A DNA stretch of 7,587 nt, from NCBI GenBank assembly GCA_003157575.1, contig PMKA01000276.1, forward strand, positions 454 through 8,040. Reading direction: 5' to 3'. Position 1 is the first letter of the stretch, and the number at the start of each line of letters is the position of its first letter. The notes below the pieces were generated by a model that did not search any database, was not told where the DNA came from, and saw only the letters and a list, made by a program, of their open reading frames with translations. Shown here piece by piece: positions 1 to 7,307 of this stretch. This DNA comes from Opitutia bacterium. Its GTDB lineage: Bacteria > Verrucomicrobiota > Verrucomicrobiia > Opitutales > Opitutaceae. The position numbers were made by a program, and so were the translations under genes.

Positions 1-1919
1 ACGATGCAGCCCATGATGGCGATCTTGACCCCCTTCAGATGCCCCGTCTTCGCCCGGATGCGCCGGGTCGTGTCCTGCAGGTCGAACAACGTGCGTCCGC
101 AGCTGGGACACGCCACGAACTCGGTTTTTGACATTCGTGCTCCGGCGCCCTGGAGAAGGTTGTACGCCAGCTTCGCGCTGCGAGCCGGGTCGACCTCGGT
201 CTCCACACTCACCAGGTCTCCGATTCCGTCGCAGAGCAGGCCGCCCGTGAGAAAACTGGCCTCGATCAGGCGCCCAAGGAAGCTCGCGTCGGGGCGCACC
301 GCATTGGCCGCGGTGTTCCGTATCCAGATCGGGGCGCGCGAACCGGCGGCGCCGAGCTGTTCCGCCAATGCGCGGTAGGAGCCGAGTGCGTGCCCGGCTT
401 CCAGAGCCGGATCGCTGAAACCGGCGGCTGGAAAGCGGAAATCTGAGCAGGTGAACAGAAGTCGGTCGTCGCCCAGCTCGCGGAGCGCGCCGGCCAGCGG
501 GGGAAGATCTCCCGGCACGATGTCCACCGCGAGGAAGTGACCTCCCGACCGGGCAAACGAGACCCAGGCGGCAAGCTCCTCCGCAGAGCGGCCGAAGCGA
601 CGGCAGAGAACCAGGCGGCCGGGGATGCCGGTCCGACAAGCAGCCAGATCGCCGATCGTGATCGATGTCGCCAGATCGGCGGCCACAAAACGGGCCGGGC
701 CGGGCATCGCCGCCAGTGCTCGCAGCAGATCTGCCATCGCCTCCGAATCCGCGACCGGAACCAGCCAGCCCTCGACAGGAGTGTCCTGCATCGGGGCGGC
801 GGACAACGAGGCCGCCGTCTCCAAAAGCCGGTCGGGCGAGGGCACGCGGACCAGCACGCGCGGCGGATGCTCCGGCCCGATGGAGCAGCCTTCCGAAAGC
901 GACAATGTCGTTGTCTTTCGCCGCGAGAAGGGGATGGAGCCTGCTGAAACCGGAGCGCGGAGACCGGAAAGCCTGGAGTTCACATCCGGCGCCTCCGGGC
1001 TTCCGGCTTTTCGGTTTCCGGTCTCCGGTTTCGTCCACAGGCTCATGACCTTCCCGGCGATCGCCCGAGCCACCGGAATCTCATGAACCGAGTCTTCGGT
1101 CAGCGACACCCGGAGCGTGTCGCCGAGACCGTCAAGCAGCAGTGCGCCGATCCCGATGGCCCCCTTGATGCGGCCGTCCTCGCCGTCGCCGGCCTCAGTC
1201 ACGCCCAGGTGCAGGGGATAGGGACGGTGGGCCGCGTCCATGCGTTCGACAAGGAGCCGGTAGGCCTGGATCATGACCTTGGGATTGCTCGCCTTCATCG
1301 ATATCACGAGGTCGCCGAAGCCTTCCGATTCGGCGATAGTCACGAACTCCAGGGCGCTCTCCACCATGCCGAGGGGAGTGTCGCCGAACCGGTTCATGAT
1401 CCGGTCGGACAGCGATCCGTGGTTCGTTCCGATGCGCAGGGCTCGCCCGAGCTGCCGGCACCGTCGGACGAGCGGCGAGAACGCCTCATGGAGCCGCTGG
1501 AGCTCCCGTCCGTATTCGGCGTCGGTGTAATCGCGTGCGGCGAACTTTTTCTTGTCGGCGTAATTGCCGGGATTGATCCGGACCTTCTCGACATGCTCGA
1601 CGGCCTCCATCGCCGCGGATGGCAGAAAGTGGATGTCGGCCACGAGCGGCACGGCGCCAAAACCGGCGGCGGTGAACTGTTCGCGGATCTGCCGGAGGCA
1701 TCGTGCCGCCGGCACATTCGGCGCGGTGACGCGCACAATCTCGCAGCCGGCCTCAGCCAGCGCGATGCACTGCCGGACGGTCGCGTCCACGTCCTGCGTG
1801 TCGCTGGTGGTCATCGACTGCAGGCGGAGCGGATTCGATCCGCCGACACCGACGGCGCCGATCCTCACCTCCACGGTGGGGCGGCGGACGGTTTGCAGCC
1901 GGGAGACGCAATAAGCCAT
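1..1919 (-). CDS. ispG: 4-hydroxy-3-methylbut-2-en-1-yl diphosphate synthase, three-domain type (3' end beyond window)
   Basis: IspG (GcpE) is the [4Fe-4S] enzyme that reductively converts MEcPP to HMBPP, the penultimate step of the MEP isoprenoid pathway, in the cytosol. The ATG at 1919 opens a frame that stays open for 639 codons to the left edge, so the C-terminus is missing. Residues about 15-295 form the TIM-barrel domain, with RIQSMTTSDT-like (LRLQSMTTSDT), EIVRVTAP, RINPGN and GVTEAGDGEDGRIKGAIGIG motifs. The catalytic Glu should be E242. Residues about 330-590 are the extra domain called A*, a degenerate second barrel ending in LLCDGIGDLVSVE. The iron-sulfur domain starts near 596, with ligands C604 and C607 (CPSCGRT) and C638 (IMGCI). 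The fourth ligand, a Glu in the usual NGPGE, would lie just past the edge. Residues 297-325 are encoded by a palindromic insertion. The gene starts 25 nt after rseP and no Shine-Dalgarno is visible. The function is secure. Confidence 0.96.
   Translation of the reverse strand, partial: MAYCVSRLQTVRRPTVEVRIGAVGVGGSNPLRLQSMTTSDTQDVDATVRQCIALAEAGCEIVRVTAPNVPAARCLRQIREQFTAAGFGAVPLVADIHFLPSAAMEAVEHVEKVRINPGNYADKKKFAARDYTDAEYGRELQRLHEAFSPLVRRCRQLGRALRIGTNHGSLSDRIMNRFGDTPLGMVESALEFVTIAESEGFGDLVISMKASNPKVMIQAYRLLVERMDAAHRPYPLHLGVTEAGDGEDGRIKGAIGIGALLLDGLGDTLRVSLTEDSVHEIPVARAIAGKVMSLWTKPETGNRKAGSPEAPDVNSRLSGLRAPVSAGSIPFSRRKTTTLSLSEGCSIGPEHPPRVLVRVPSPDRLLETAASLSAAPMQDTPVEGWLVPVADSEAMADLLRALAAMPGPARFVAADLATSITIGDLAACRTGIPGRLVLCRRFGRSAEELAAWVSFARSGGHFLAVDIVPGDLPPLAGALRELGDDRLLFTCSDFRFPAAGFSDPALEAGHALGSYRALAEQLGAAGSRAPIWIRNTAANAVRPDASFLGRLIEASFLTGGLLCDGIGDLVSVETEVDPARSAKLAYNLLQGAGARMSKTEFVACPSCGRTLFDLQDTTRRIRAKTGHLKGVKIAIMGCI
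946..1032. repeat. 87-bp composite palindromic element inside ispG
   Basis: A perfect 12-bp inverted repeat pairs 959-970 (ggagaccggaaa) with 1015-1026 (tttccggtctcc). A perfect 10-bp pair, gaaaccggag at 946-955 and ctccggtttc at 1023-1032, bounds the element, so alternative foldings compete. A third imperfect pair, 964-973 with 1005-1014, has one mismatch. The unit is 87 bp, exactly 29 codons, so ispG stays in frame and gains residues 297-325, rich in R, G, S and P and starting KPETGNRK. It sits in the linker between the TIM barrel and the extra A* domain, where an insertion should be tolerated. It resembles in principle the in-frame palindromic elements known in Rickettsia genes. Whether it is mobile or repeated elsewhere cannot be judged from one window. 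Confidence 0.7.
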
Positions 1920-1944
1920 GGGCAGGCCGACAGGCGGCAGGGCG

Positions 1945-3399
1945 TCAGCGGGTGGCGGGCCGGGTCGCGGGTGCGGCTTCGGGGGCGGCGGGCGCCTGGT
2001 TTTCCGCCCGCTCGGCGCGGACGTCGCGCACCCAGCGTTTCACGTCGAAAACGCTGACATAAATGATGAGGGAGAAGAGAAGCACCATGAACACGCTTTG
2101 CGTTGTCATGATGAAGTCCGTCGGAAGCGCGCGGCTGCGCAGGCGCTCGATGGTGGCGAAAAGCATGTGCCCGCCGTCGAGCACGGGTATGGGCAGCAGG
2201 TTGAAAATGGCCAGGTTAACGTTGACCAGGATCGTGAACCAAAGGACCAGGCGGATGTCGCTCTGGGCGGTGGCGTTGAAGATCCGGATGATGCCCACGG
2301 GGCCGCTCAGCTTGGACACGTCGATATCGGAATGGGGATTGAGCAGTCCGGAGAGAAGGCGGAAGGTCATCACCCCGATGTCCCGGATCTGGGCGACGGG
2401 GTCCGGATGGATCAGCATGAAACCCGGCTGGCGCTTGAGCCCGAGATCGGCGAGGTCCGCGCGGTCCGGGCGGGCGGGCAGCGCGAGTTCGACGCGCTCC
2501 GTTCCCCGGAGGATCTCCAGGCGCACGGGGTGAGCGCGGTTCTTGTCGAGATGATCGAGGAAGTCGTCCCGCGAAAGCAGCGGGATGGAATCATAGGCGA
2601 CAATCCGGTCGCCCGGTTTCAGTCCGATCCGGTGTCCCAGCAGCGCCGGGTCGACGGCGCCGATGACGAGTTCCTCCGCCGGGGCGATGCCGATCTGCCG
2701 CATGCCGTCCTCTCCGGAGAGGCGCGGATGAACCGTCAGCTCGAGCCTCTTTCCGTCCCGGTCGACGGTGAACACCGCCTCGGGCCGGCCATCGGCGCTG
2801 CGGCCGCTCCCGGAAAAAAGAGTCTGCTTCATGTCGAGCCAGTTCGAGAAAGTGCGCCCGTCGATCGCCCGGATGACGTCGCCCGCGCGAAAGCCCGCCT
2901 CAGCCGCCGGACTTGGCACGACGGTGCGATCGGGCAGGGTCACCGTGGGCAGCACCGAGCCGATTTTCGTCGTGTTGAGGTCGGCGCTGGTCGGTTGTCC
3001 GACCCACCAGACGAGGCAGGCCAGCAGGAATGCGAAGAGCACGTTGAAGGCCGCCCCGGCCGCGAAGACAATCATCTTCGTTCCGTAGCCGATGGGGGGC
3101 AGCCGCCCGACATCGACCTTGGATTCTCCCTCGATGGCCCCCATGTCCGCAAGCTGCGGCAGCAGGACGTAGCCGCCGACCGGCAGCCACGAGAGGCGGT
3201 ATTCCACGCCGTCCCGTCCATGCCATGCGAAGATCTTCGGCCCGAAACCGATCGAGAAACGCTCGACATGAACGCCCCGGCGCCGCGCGGCCAGGAAATG
3301 CCCCAGTTCGTGGACGAAGACGGAGCCTCCGAAGAAAAGGACGATCAGAAAGACCGACCAGGCGTTGGAACCGATGGACTGGAGAATGTCGGAGAACAC
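1945..3399 (-). CDS. rseP: RseP-family site-2 intramembrane zinc metalloprotease
   Basis: This is a membrane-embedded site-2 protease that cuts substrate transmembrane segments. In E. coli the family member cleaves anti-sigma factor RseA after DegS; the substrate here is unknown. With a GTG start at 3399 the protein has 484 residues. The first membrane helix contains HELGH (H30, E31, H34), the zinc-binding catalytic motif. A second hydrophobic segment lies near 110-133. Two PDZ-like domains follow, at about 150-235 (AGFRAGDVIRAIDG) and about 245-315 (IGLKPGDRIVAYDS). The C-terminal part has NLLPIPVLDGGH, with the third metal ligand near D408, and a last hydrophobic segment before an Ala/Pro-rich tail. 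The frame is open up to a TTG at 3495, but that would overlap dxr by about 90 nt and add an uncharged-membrane-free Arg/Ser-rich leader. The GTG lies 7 nt after the dxr stop and fits the family N-terminus. No clear ribosome-binding site is visible. Confidence 0.95.
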   Translation of the reverse strand: MFSDILQSIGSNAWSVFLIVLFFGGSVFVHELGHFLAARRRGVHVERFSIGFGPKIFAWHGRDGVEYRLSWLPVGGYVLLPQLADMGAIEGESKVDVGRLPPIGYGTKMIVFAAGAAFNVLFAFLLACLVWWVGQPTSADLNTTKIGSVLPTVTLPDRTVVPSPAAEAGFRAGDVIRAIDGRTFSNWLDMKQTLFSGSGRSADGRPEAVFTVDRDGKRLELTVHPRLSGEDGMRQIGIAPAEELVIGAVDPALLGHRIGLKPGDRIVAYDSIPLLSRDDFLDHLDKNRAHPVRLEILRGTERVELALPARPDRADLADLGLKRQPGFMLIHPDPVAQIRDIGVMTFRLLSGLLNPHSDIDVSKLSGPVGIIRIFNATAQSDIRLVLWFTILVNVNLAIFNLLPIPVLDGGHMLFATIERLRSRALPTDFIMTTQSVFMVLLFSLIIYVSVFDVKRWVRDVRAERAENQAPAAPEAAPATRPATR

Positions 3400-3406
3400 T
3401 CGGGAA

Positions 3407-4612
3407 TCAGGGCTTGATGTTGGCGATGCGCGACTGCGTCGTCTGGCGGGCTGCGATGTCAGCCTCCAAGACAGCGTCCAAGTCCGCCGGTTCAAAATTT
3501 GACGTCACCTGGAGAGTGTCGTCGATGAGCTCCGGAATAGCAAGAAACGGGACCCGGCCCGCCAGAAACGCCGTGACCGCCACCTCGTTGGCCGCGTTGA
3601 AAACGGCCGGGGCGACTCCCCCCGCCATCATCGCCGAACGCGCAAGCGACAGGCATGGATAACGCTTTTCGTCCACCGGGCGGAAATCGAGGCTGAACAG
3701 GCGGTCGAGATCGAGCGGCGCGGCGACCCCGGGCATGCGGTCGGGGTAAAGCAGGGCGTGCTGGATGGGGAACGTCATGGACGGCGGGGAAAGTTGCGCG
3801 AGCATCGTGCCGTCGGTGAACTGGACGAGGCAATGAACGATGCTCTGCGGATGGAGCACGGCCTGGCACTGGTCGGGCCGCAAGCCGAACAGCCATTGGG
3901 CCTCGATGAGCTCAAGGCCCTTGTTGGCGAGGGTAGCCGAGTCGACCGTGATCTTGGGACCCATCGACCAGTTGGGATGCTTGAGCGCGTCCTCGGGCGT
4001 CACCCGCCCCAGCGCCGCCAGGGGCAGCTCGCGAAACGCGCCGCCGGACGCCGTCAGCACGATGCGGCGGACCGCCGAGGCCGTGTGGCCTTCGAGACAT
4101 TGGAAGACGGCGTTGTGCTCGCTGTCGACGGGCATGAGCCGGACGCCGCCGGCGCGCGCCGCCGCCATGACGAACTTGCCGGCAAGGACGAGGATTTCCT
4201 TTGACGCAAGGGCGAGATCCTTGTGCGCCGCAAGCGCGGCAAGCGCAGGCCGGAGCCCGGCGGTCCCGACGACCGCGACCAGAACCATGTCGGCCTCGGG
4301 GAGCTGCGCCAGGTCGATCAGCCCGTTGAGCCCGCCGTAGAGATGCGCGCCCTCCGGAAACGCAGCCAAGTTCGCGCGGGCTTCCGCGAGCGCGCCATTC
4401 TCAAAGATGCCGACGTGCCGGACGCCGAACTGGCGTGCAATTTCCGCCAGGCGCCCGTGATTTGCGCGCGCGGCGATGCCGACGAGTTCAAGGCGGTCCC
4501 GGTGGGCGGCCAGAACGCGCAGGGCGTTTTCTCCGATCGAGCCGGTGGCGCCGAGAAGCACGATGCGCTTCCTGGCGGAGGCAGCCGGCATGGGGTGACG
4601 GGAATGCGGCAT
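3407..4612 (-). CDS. dxr: 1-deoxy-D-xylulose 5-phosphate reductoisomerase
   Basis: Dxr (IspC) rearranges and reduces DXP to MEP with NADPH and a divalent metal, the committed step of the MEP pathway and the target of fosmidomycin. The protein has 401 residues, close to the usual 390-400. The N-terminal NADPH-binding fold shows GATGSIG at 21-27. The metal ligands are D163 and E165 in PVDSEHNA plus E234 in the ANKGLELIEA segment. Substrate-binding signatures include TASGGAFR (187-194), HPNWSMGPKITVDSAT (212-227) and LHPQSIVH, and the C-terminal domain has FNAANEVAV. The usual ANKESLV stretch reads ASKEILV (136-142), a mild variation. The ATG at 4612 is 6 nt past the cdsA stop. A second ATG at 4591 would remove seven residues and is an equally reasonable start. 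No Shine-Dalgarno distinguishes them. Confidence 0.97.
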   Translation of the reverse strand: MPHSRHPMPAASARKRIVLLGATGSIGENALRVLAAHRDRLELVGIAARANHGRLAEIARQFGVRHVGIFENGALAEARANLAAFPEGAHLYGGLNGLIDLAQLPEADMVLVAVVGTAGLRPALAALAAHKDLALASKEILVLAGKFVMAAARAGGVRLMPVDSEHNAVFQCLEGHTASAVRRIVLTASGGAFRELPLAALGRVTPEDALKHPNWSMGPKITVDSATLANKGLELIEAQWLFGLRPDQCQAVLHPQSIVHCLVQFTDGTMLAQLSPPSMTFPIQHALLYPDRMPGVAAPLDLDRLFSLDFRPVDEKRYPCLSLARSAMMAGGVAPAVFNAANEVAVTAFLAGRVPFLAIPELIDDTLQVTSNFEPADLDAVLEADIAARQTTQSRIANIKP

Positions 4613-4618
4613 TGGAAA

Positions 4619-5446
4619 TCAGCGGAGGCTACCGGAAGTCTGCAACAGGTGAAACACCATCCAGCCGACGGGCGCGGTGAGAATCAGGCTGTCGGACATG
4701 TCGAACACGCCGCCGATGCCGGGGATGGTGTTCCCTGTGTCCTTGATGTCCGCGCGGCGTTTGACGATCGATTCCACAAGGTCGGAAACCGCGCCGAGCA
4801 GGGCGACCGGCAGCGCCACGACGGCGCCGGTCAGGGGGGTGAAATTTGCCGGGAGAAAGGCGCTGCAGCCCCAGGCGAGGGCGGCGCCGGCGGCCATGGA
4901 GGTCAGCACGCCTCCTGCCAGGCCCTCCCACGTCTTCTTGGGGCTGATGTTGGGCGCCATCTTGTGCCGGCCGGCCACGAGGCCGGTGAGCAGGGCTCCC
5001 GTGTCGCAGAGCTTGGTCACGGCGATCAGCCAGAACGCGAGCCATAATCCGGTCTTCGGGATCAGCGCGATTCGCACGAGGAACTGCAGCATGAACGGCA
5101 CGTAGACGAGACCGAAAAGGCTCCAGCAAAGCGTCTCGACGCGGTTCTCCGGCTTCCGCTCGCCGAGGATGCGCACCGAGAAAACGATCACCCCCAGGGC
5201 GAGCAATTCCGCCGCCGAGACGGACGGCTCAAAATAGCGGGGGGCCAGCGTAATGGCCGCGCCCAGGGCCAGGCCCATCCATTTGAACGGCGCGAGCGCC
5301 ATGCCCCCGAGCATAGAATACAGCTCATACAGCGTGAGCACGCTCATCGCGGTGATGAGCCAGACGGCGCCGTCGGCTCTAAAATAACGCAGGCAGAGCA
5401 GGAGCAGGCTCCAGAGAATGATGGTGCTGATCGTCCGCTTTAGCAC
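4619..5446 (-). CDS. cdsA: Phosphatidate cytidylyltransferase (CDP-diacylglycerol synthase)
   Basis: CdsA makes CDP-diacylglycerol from phosphatidic acid and CTP in the inner membrane, feeding synthesis of all phospholipids. The protein has 275 residues and many hydrophobic segments from the N-terminus on. Family motifs are clear: CDTGALLTG around 145-155, then PNISPKKTWEG, then the C-terminal signature at 221-252 (SDLVES..KR..DIKDTG..PGIGGVFDMSDS). The conserved acidic residues D222, D236, D249 and D252 are present. The common HGGxxDRxDS form is changed to IGGVFDMSDS here. The start is a GTG at 5446, 21 nt after uppS. There is no upstream in-frame alternative near it, and the hydrophobic N-terminus begins at once, as expected. 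No purine-rich ribosome-binding site precedes it. Confidence 0.95.
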   Translation of the reverse strand: MLKRTISTIILWSLLLLCLRYFRADGAVWLITAMSVLTLYELYSMLGGMALAPFKWMGLALGAAITLAPRYFEPSVSAAELLALGVIVFSVRILGERKPENRVETLCWSLFGLVYVPFMLQFLVRIALIPKTGLWLAFWLIAVTKLCDTGALLTGLVAGRHKMAPNISPKKTWEGLAGGVLTSMAAGAALAWGCSAFLPANFTPLTGAVVALPVALLGAVSDLVESIVKRRADIKDTGNTIPGIGGVFDMSDSLILTAPVGWMVFHLLQTSGSLR

Positions 5447-5467
5447 GGGCGGGTAGGGGTCGGGTGG

Positions 5468-6232
5468 TTACGGGTTGATGGCGGGACAGTGCTCCGTCGG
5501 GCGGGGCTGGACCTGTTCGCTGGTAAGGCCGAAGCGCCGTTCCCGGTGCTGGTATTCGGCGACTGCGGCGGCCAGCTCGGCCTTGGTGAAATCGGGCCAC
5601 AGGACAGGGGAGAAGATCATCTCCGCGTAGGCGCACTGCATGAGCAGGAAATTGCTGAGCCTCGTCTCCCCCGAGGTGCGGATCAGGAGGTCGGGATCCG
5701 GGATCCCCGCCGTATAAAGATATCGGCTTAGCGCGCTCCAGGAAGCCTCGCCGGCCTTCTCCCGGCCCGCCGCGACGGCCGCCGCGTAGGCGGATGCTGC
5801 GTCCGCGAGTTCCGTGCGCGAGCCGTAGTTGAGGGCCAGCACGAGGTTCCACTCCGTGAAGTGACGCGTTGCGTCCATCGCGCTCTTCAACTCCTTCAGC
5901 GGTCCCGCCGGCAGCTCCTCGATCCGTCCGATGGTCTGCAGCCGGACGTGGTTCTTGACCAGGGTCCTTGCCTCGCGGCGGAGGAAGAATTCCAGCAGGC
6001 CCATGAGCGCGGAGACCTCCTCCGCCGGCCGCTGCCAGTTCTCCGCGGAAAAGGCGTAAAGCGTCAGATAGTGGATGCCCAGATCGCGTGCCGCATCGAT
6101 CGTCGAACGCACCGTCTCGACGCCGCGGCGATGGCCCTCGATGCGGGGCAGCCCGCGCTGTTTCGCCCATCGCCCGTTGCCGTCCATGATGATGGCGACG
6201 TGGTTGGGGATGTTGGGGCTGGCAGGAGGCAT
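5468..6232 (-). CDS. uppS: Isoprenyl transferase, probable undecaprenyl diphosphate synthase
   Basis: This is a cis-prenyltransferase that adds successive IPP units to farnesyl diphosphate, giving the C55 carrier lipid precursor used for peptidoglycan and other surface polymers. With the ATG at 6232 the protein has 254 residues, the usual size. The catalytic motif IIMDGNGRWAKQRG gives D17, followed by GHRRG (H34) and FSAENWQRP (62-69). The C-terminal part has IPDPDLLIRTSGETRLSNFLLMQ and LWPDF, the IPP-binding and dimer region. The exact chain length cannot be read from sequence. The frame continues upstream to a start at 6343, but those 37 extra residues would be translated from the sucD terminator and the likely promoter, so the shorter start is chosen. 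It is the first gene of a five-gene run with cdsA, dxr, rseP and ispG. Confidence 0.96.
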   Translation of the reverse strand: MPPASPNIPNHVAIIMDGNGRWAKQRGLPRIEGHRRGVETVRSTIDAARDLGIHYLTLYAFSAENWQRPAEEVSALMGLLEFFLRREARTLVKNHVRLQTIGRIEELPAGPLKELKSAMDATRHFTEWNLVLALNYGSRTELADAASAYAAAVAAGREKAGEASWSALSRYLYTAGIPDPDLLIRTSGETRLSNFLLMQCAYAEMIFSPVLWPDFTKAELAAAVAEYQHRERRFGLTSEQVQPRPTEHCPAINP

Positions 6233-6248
6233 TTGCGGATTCCGGCCC

Positions 6249-6276
6249 TTTATGAAGGCGCCCTGCGGTTTGACAA
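6249..6276 (-). promoter_or_regulatory. Candidate sigma70-type promoter of the uppS-ispG run
   Basis: On the minus strand TTGTCA (6276-6271) matches the -35 consensus at five of six positions. It is followed after 16 nt by CATAAA (6254-6249), a four-of-six match to the -10 box. It lies between the sucD terminator and the uppS ATG, where a promoter is needed. Transcription would begin near 6242, leaving a 5' leader of only about 10 nt. This is prediction from consensus only. Confidence 0.45.
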
Positions 6277-6304
6277 GGGCAATGACCGGCCGGCGACGAC
6301 GGCC

Positions 6305-6338
6305 AAAGAAAAGGCCGGGCTTCGGCACCCGGCCTTTT
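6305..6338 (-). terminator. Intrinsic terminator after sucD
   Basis: A perfect 11-bp stem pairs 6328-6338 with 6309-6319 around an 8-nt loop. Read on the minus strand, the stem ends in CCGGCCTTTT and continues CTTT, giving the U-rich tail of a factor-independent terminator. It lies 33 nt downstream of the sucD stop and separates the suc genes from the uppS run. The plus-strand reading has a shorter T-run and no gene to terminate. Confidence 0.85.
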
Positions 6339-6370
6339 CCCAAGACAGCTCCTTGCGAACGGACGCCGCG

Positions 6371-7294
6371 TCAGGCCAGGTTTACGCCCCTGGCGGCTGC
6401 GGAGCGAAGAAGGGCGTCGGCCATGTCGGAAGGCGTGACCGCGACTTCGACGCCGCATTCCTGGAAGATCGCGATCTTTGCGGCCGCGGTGTCCTCCTTG
6501 CCGCCGATGACCGCGCCGGCGTGACCCATGCGGCGGCCCTTCGGCGCCGTCGCCCCGGCGATGAAGCCGGCGACGGGCTTCCGGCAGTTCTGCTTGATCC
6601 ACCGGGCTGCCTCGACTTCCGCCGTGCCCCCGATCTCGCCGATCATGACGATGCCCTTGGTGTCCGGATCGTCGTTGAAGAGTTTGATGACGTCGAGGTG
6701 CGAGGTGCCGTTGACGGGATCGCCGCCGATGCCGACGCAGGTGCTCTGGCCGAGCCCCTTGCAGGTGACCTGCCAGACGGCCTCGTAGGTGAGGGTGCCG
6801 GAGCGCGACACGATGCCGACATGGCCCTTCCTGTGGATGTAGCCGGGCGAGATGCCGATGCGGCAGCCGCCCGAGGAATCGGGACCCGTGCCCGGGGTGA
6901 CGACTCCGGGGCAGTTGGGACCGACGAGGCGCGTGCTCCTGCCCGCCATTGCGCGCTTCACGCGCACCATGTCGCGCACGGGGATGCCCTCGGTGATCGC
7001 AACGACGAGGTCGAGGCCGGCGTCGGCGCACTCGAGTATCGCGTCGGCCGCGAACGGCGGTGGAACGAAGATCGCGGACACGGTCGCGCCGGTGGACGCG
7101 GCGGCCTCGGCGACCGAGTTGAAGATCGGCACCTTGTGGCCCTTGTGCTCGAAGACCTGGCCGCCTTTGCCCGGAGTCACTCCGGCGACGACCTTTGTGC
7201 CGTAATCGAGGGAAAGCTGCGCATGCCGGGCGCCGAATGCGCCGGTGATGCCTTGAATGAGGATCTTTGTTTCGGGCGTGATGAGAATGGACAT
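6371..7294 (-). CDS. sucD: Succinyl-CoA synthetase (ADP-forming) alpha subunit
   Basis: SucD is the CoA-binding and phosphohistidine-bearing subunit of succinyl-CoA synthetase, which makes ATP (or GTP) from succinyl-CoA in the TCA cycle, in complex with SucC. The protein has 307 residues, somewhat longer than the usual 290. The N-terminal Rossmann CoA-binding domain shows [11 protein letters not shown] (11-21) and [10 protein letters not shown]. The ligase domain has [11 protein letters not shown], the [14 protein letters not shown] segment and [18 protein letters not shown]. The active-site histidine is H258 in [10 protein letters not shown]. About eight residues (136-143, TGPDSSGG) are extra relative to the common form, placed in a loop just after the GPNCPG motif. 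The ATG at 7294 begins exactly where the family begins. It is preceded by pyrimidine-rich sequence without a Shine-Dalgarno, 89 nt after sucC. Confidence 0.97.
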   Translation of the reverse strand: MSILITPETKILIQGITGAFGARHAQLSLDYGTKVVAGVTPGKGGQVFEHKGHKVPIFNSVAEAAASTGATVSAIFVPPPFAADAILECADAGLDLVVAITEGIPVRDMVRVKRAMAGRSTRLVGPNCPGVVTPGTGPDSSGGCRIGISPGYIHRKGHVGIVSRSGTLTYEAVWQVTCKGLGQSTCVGIGGDPVNGTSHLDVIKLFNDDPDTKGIVMIGEIGGTAEVEAARWIKQNCRKPVAGFIAGATAPKGRRMGHAGAVIGGKEDTAAAKIAIFQECGVEVAVTPSDMADALLRSAAARGVNLA

Positions 7295-7307
7295 GGTTGG
7301 AAAAGGG

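Noticed and set aside
900..1080. Possible frameshift in ispG near the palindromic repeat
   Set aside because: Re-tracing codon positions shows the start at 1917-1919, the ATG at 1044-1046 and the CPSCGRT region at the left end all in one frame, so the gene is continuous and not broken.
1083..2057. A 324-codon plus-strand frame opposite ispG
   Set aside because: The opposite strand encodes a conserved IspG barrel. This frame has no family signature and spans the ispG-rseP junction.
1918..3417. A 499-codon open frame on the plus strand, antisense to rseP
   Set aside because: It is rich in Arg, Gly, Asp, Glu and His, has no family motif, and mirrors rseP, whose HELGH and LDGG motifs are clear. 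High-GC genes often leave long antisense frames open.
3400..3495. TTG start for RseP giving 516 residues
   Set aside because: It would overlap the dxr 3' end and add a non-membrane Arg/Ser-rich leader. The GTG at 3399 just past the dxr stop fits better.
6233..6343. Longer N-terminus for UppS
   Set aside because: The 37 added residues are encoded by the terminator hairpin and the promoter region and are not family-like. The ATG at 6232 gives the normal length.
5379..7031. A 550-codon minus-strand frame
   Set aside because: It is out of phase with uppS and sucD, runs through the terminator, and its product is dominated by Arg, Pro, Gly and His with no recognisable domain.
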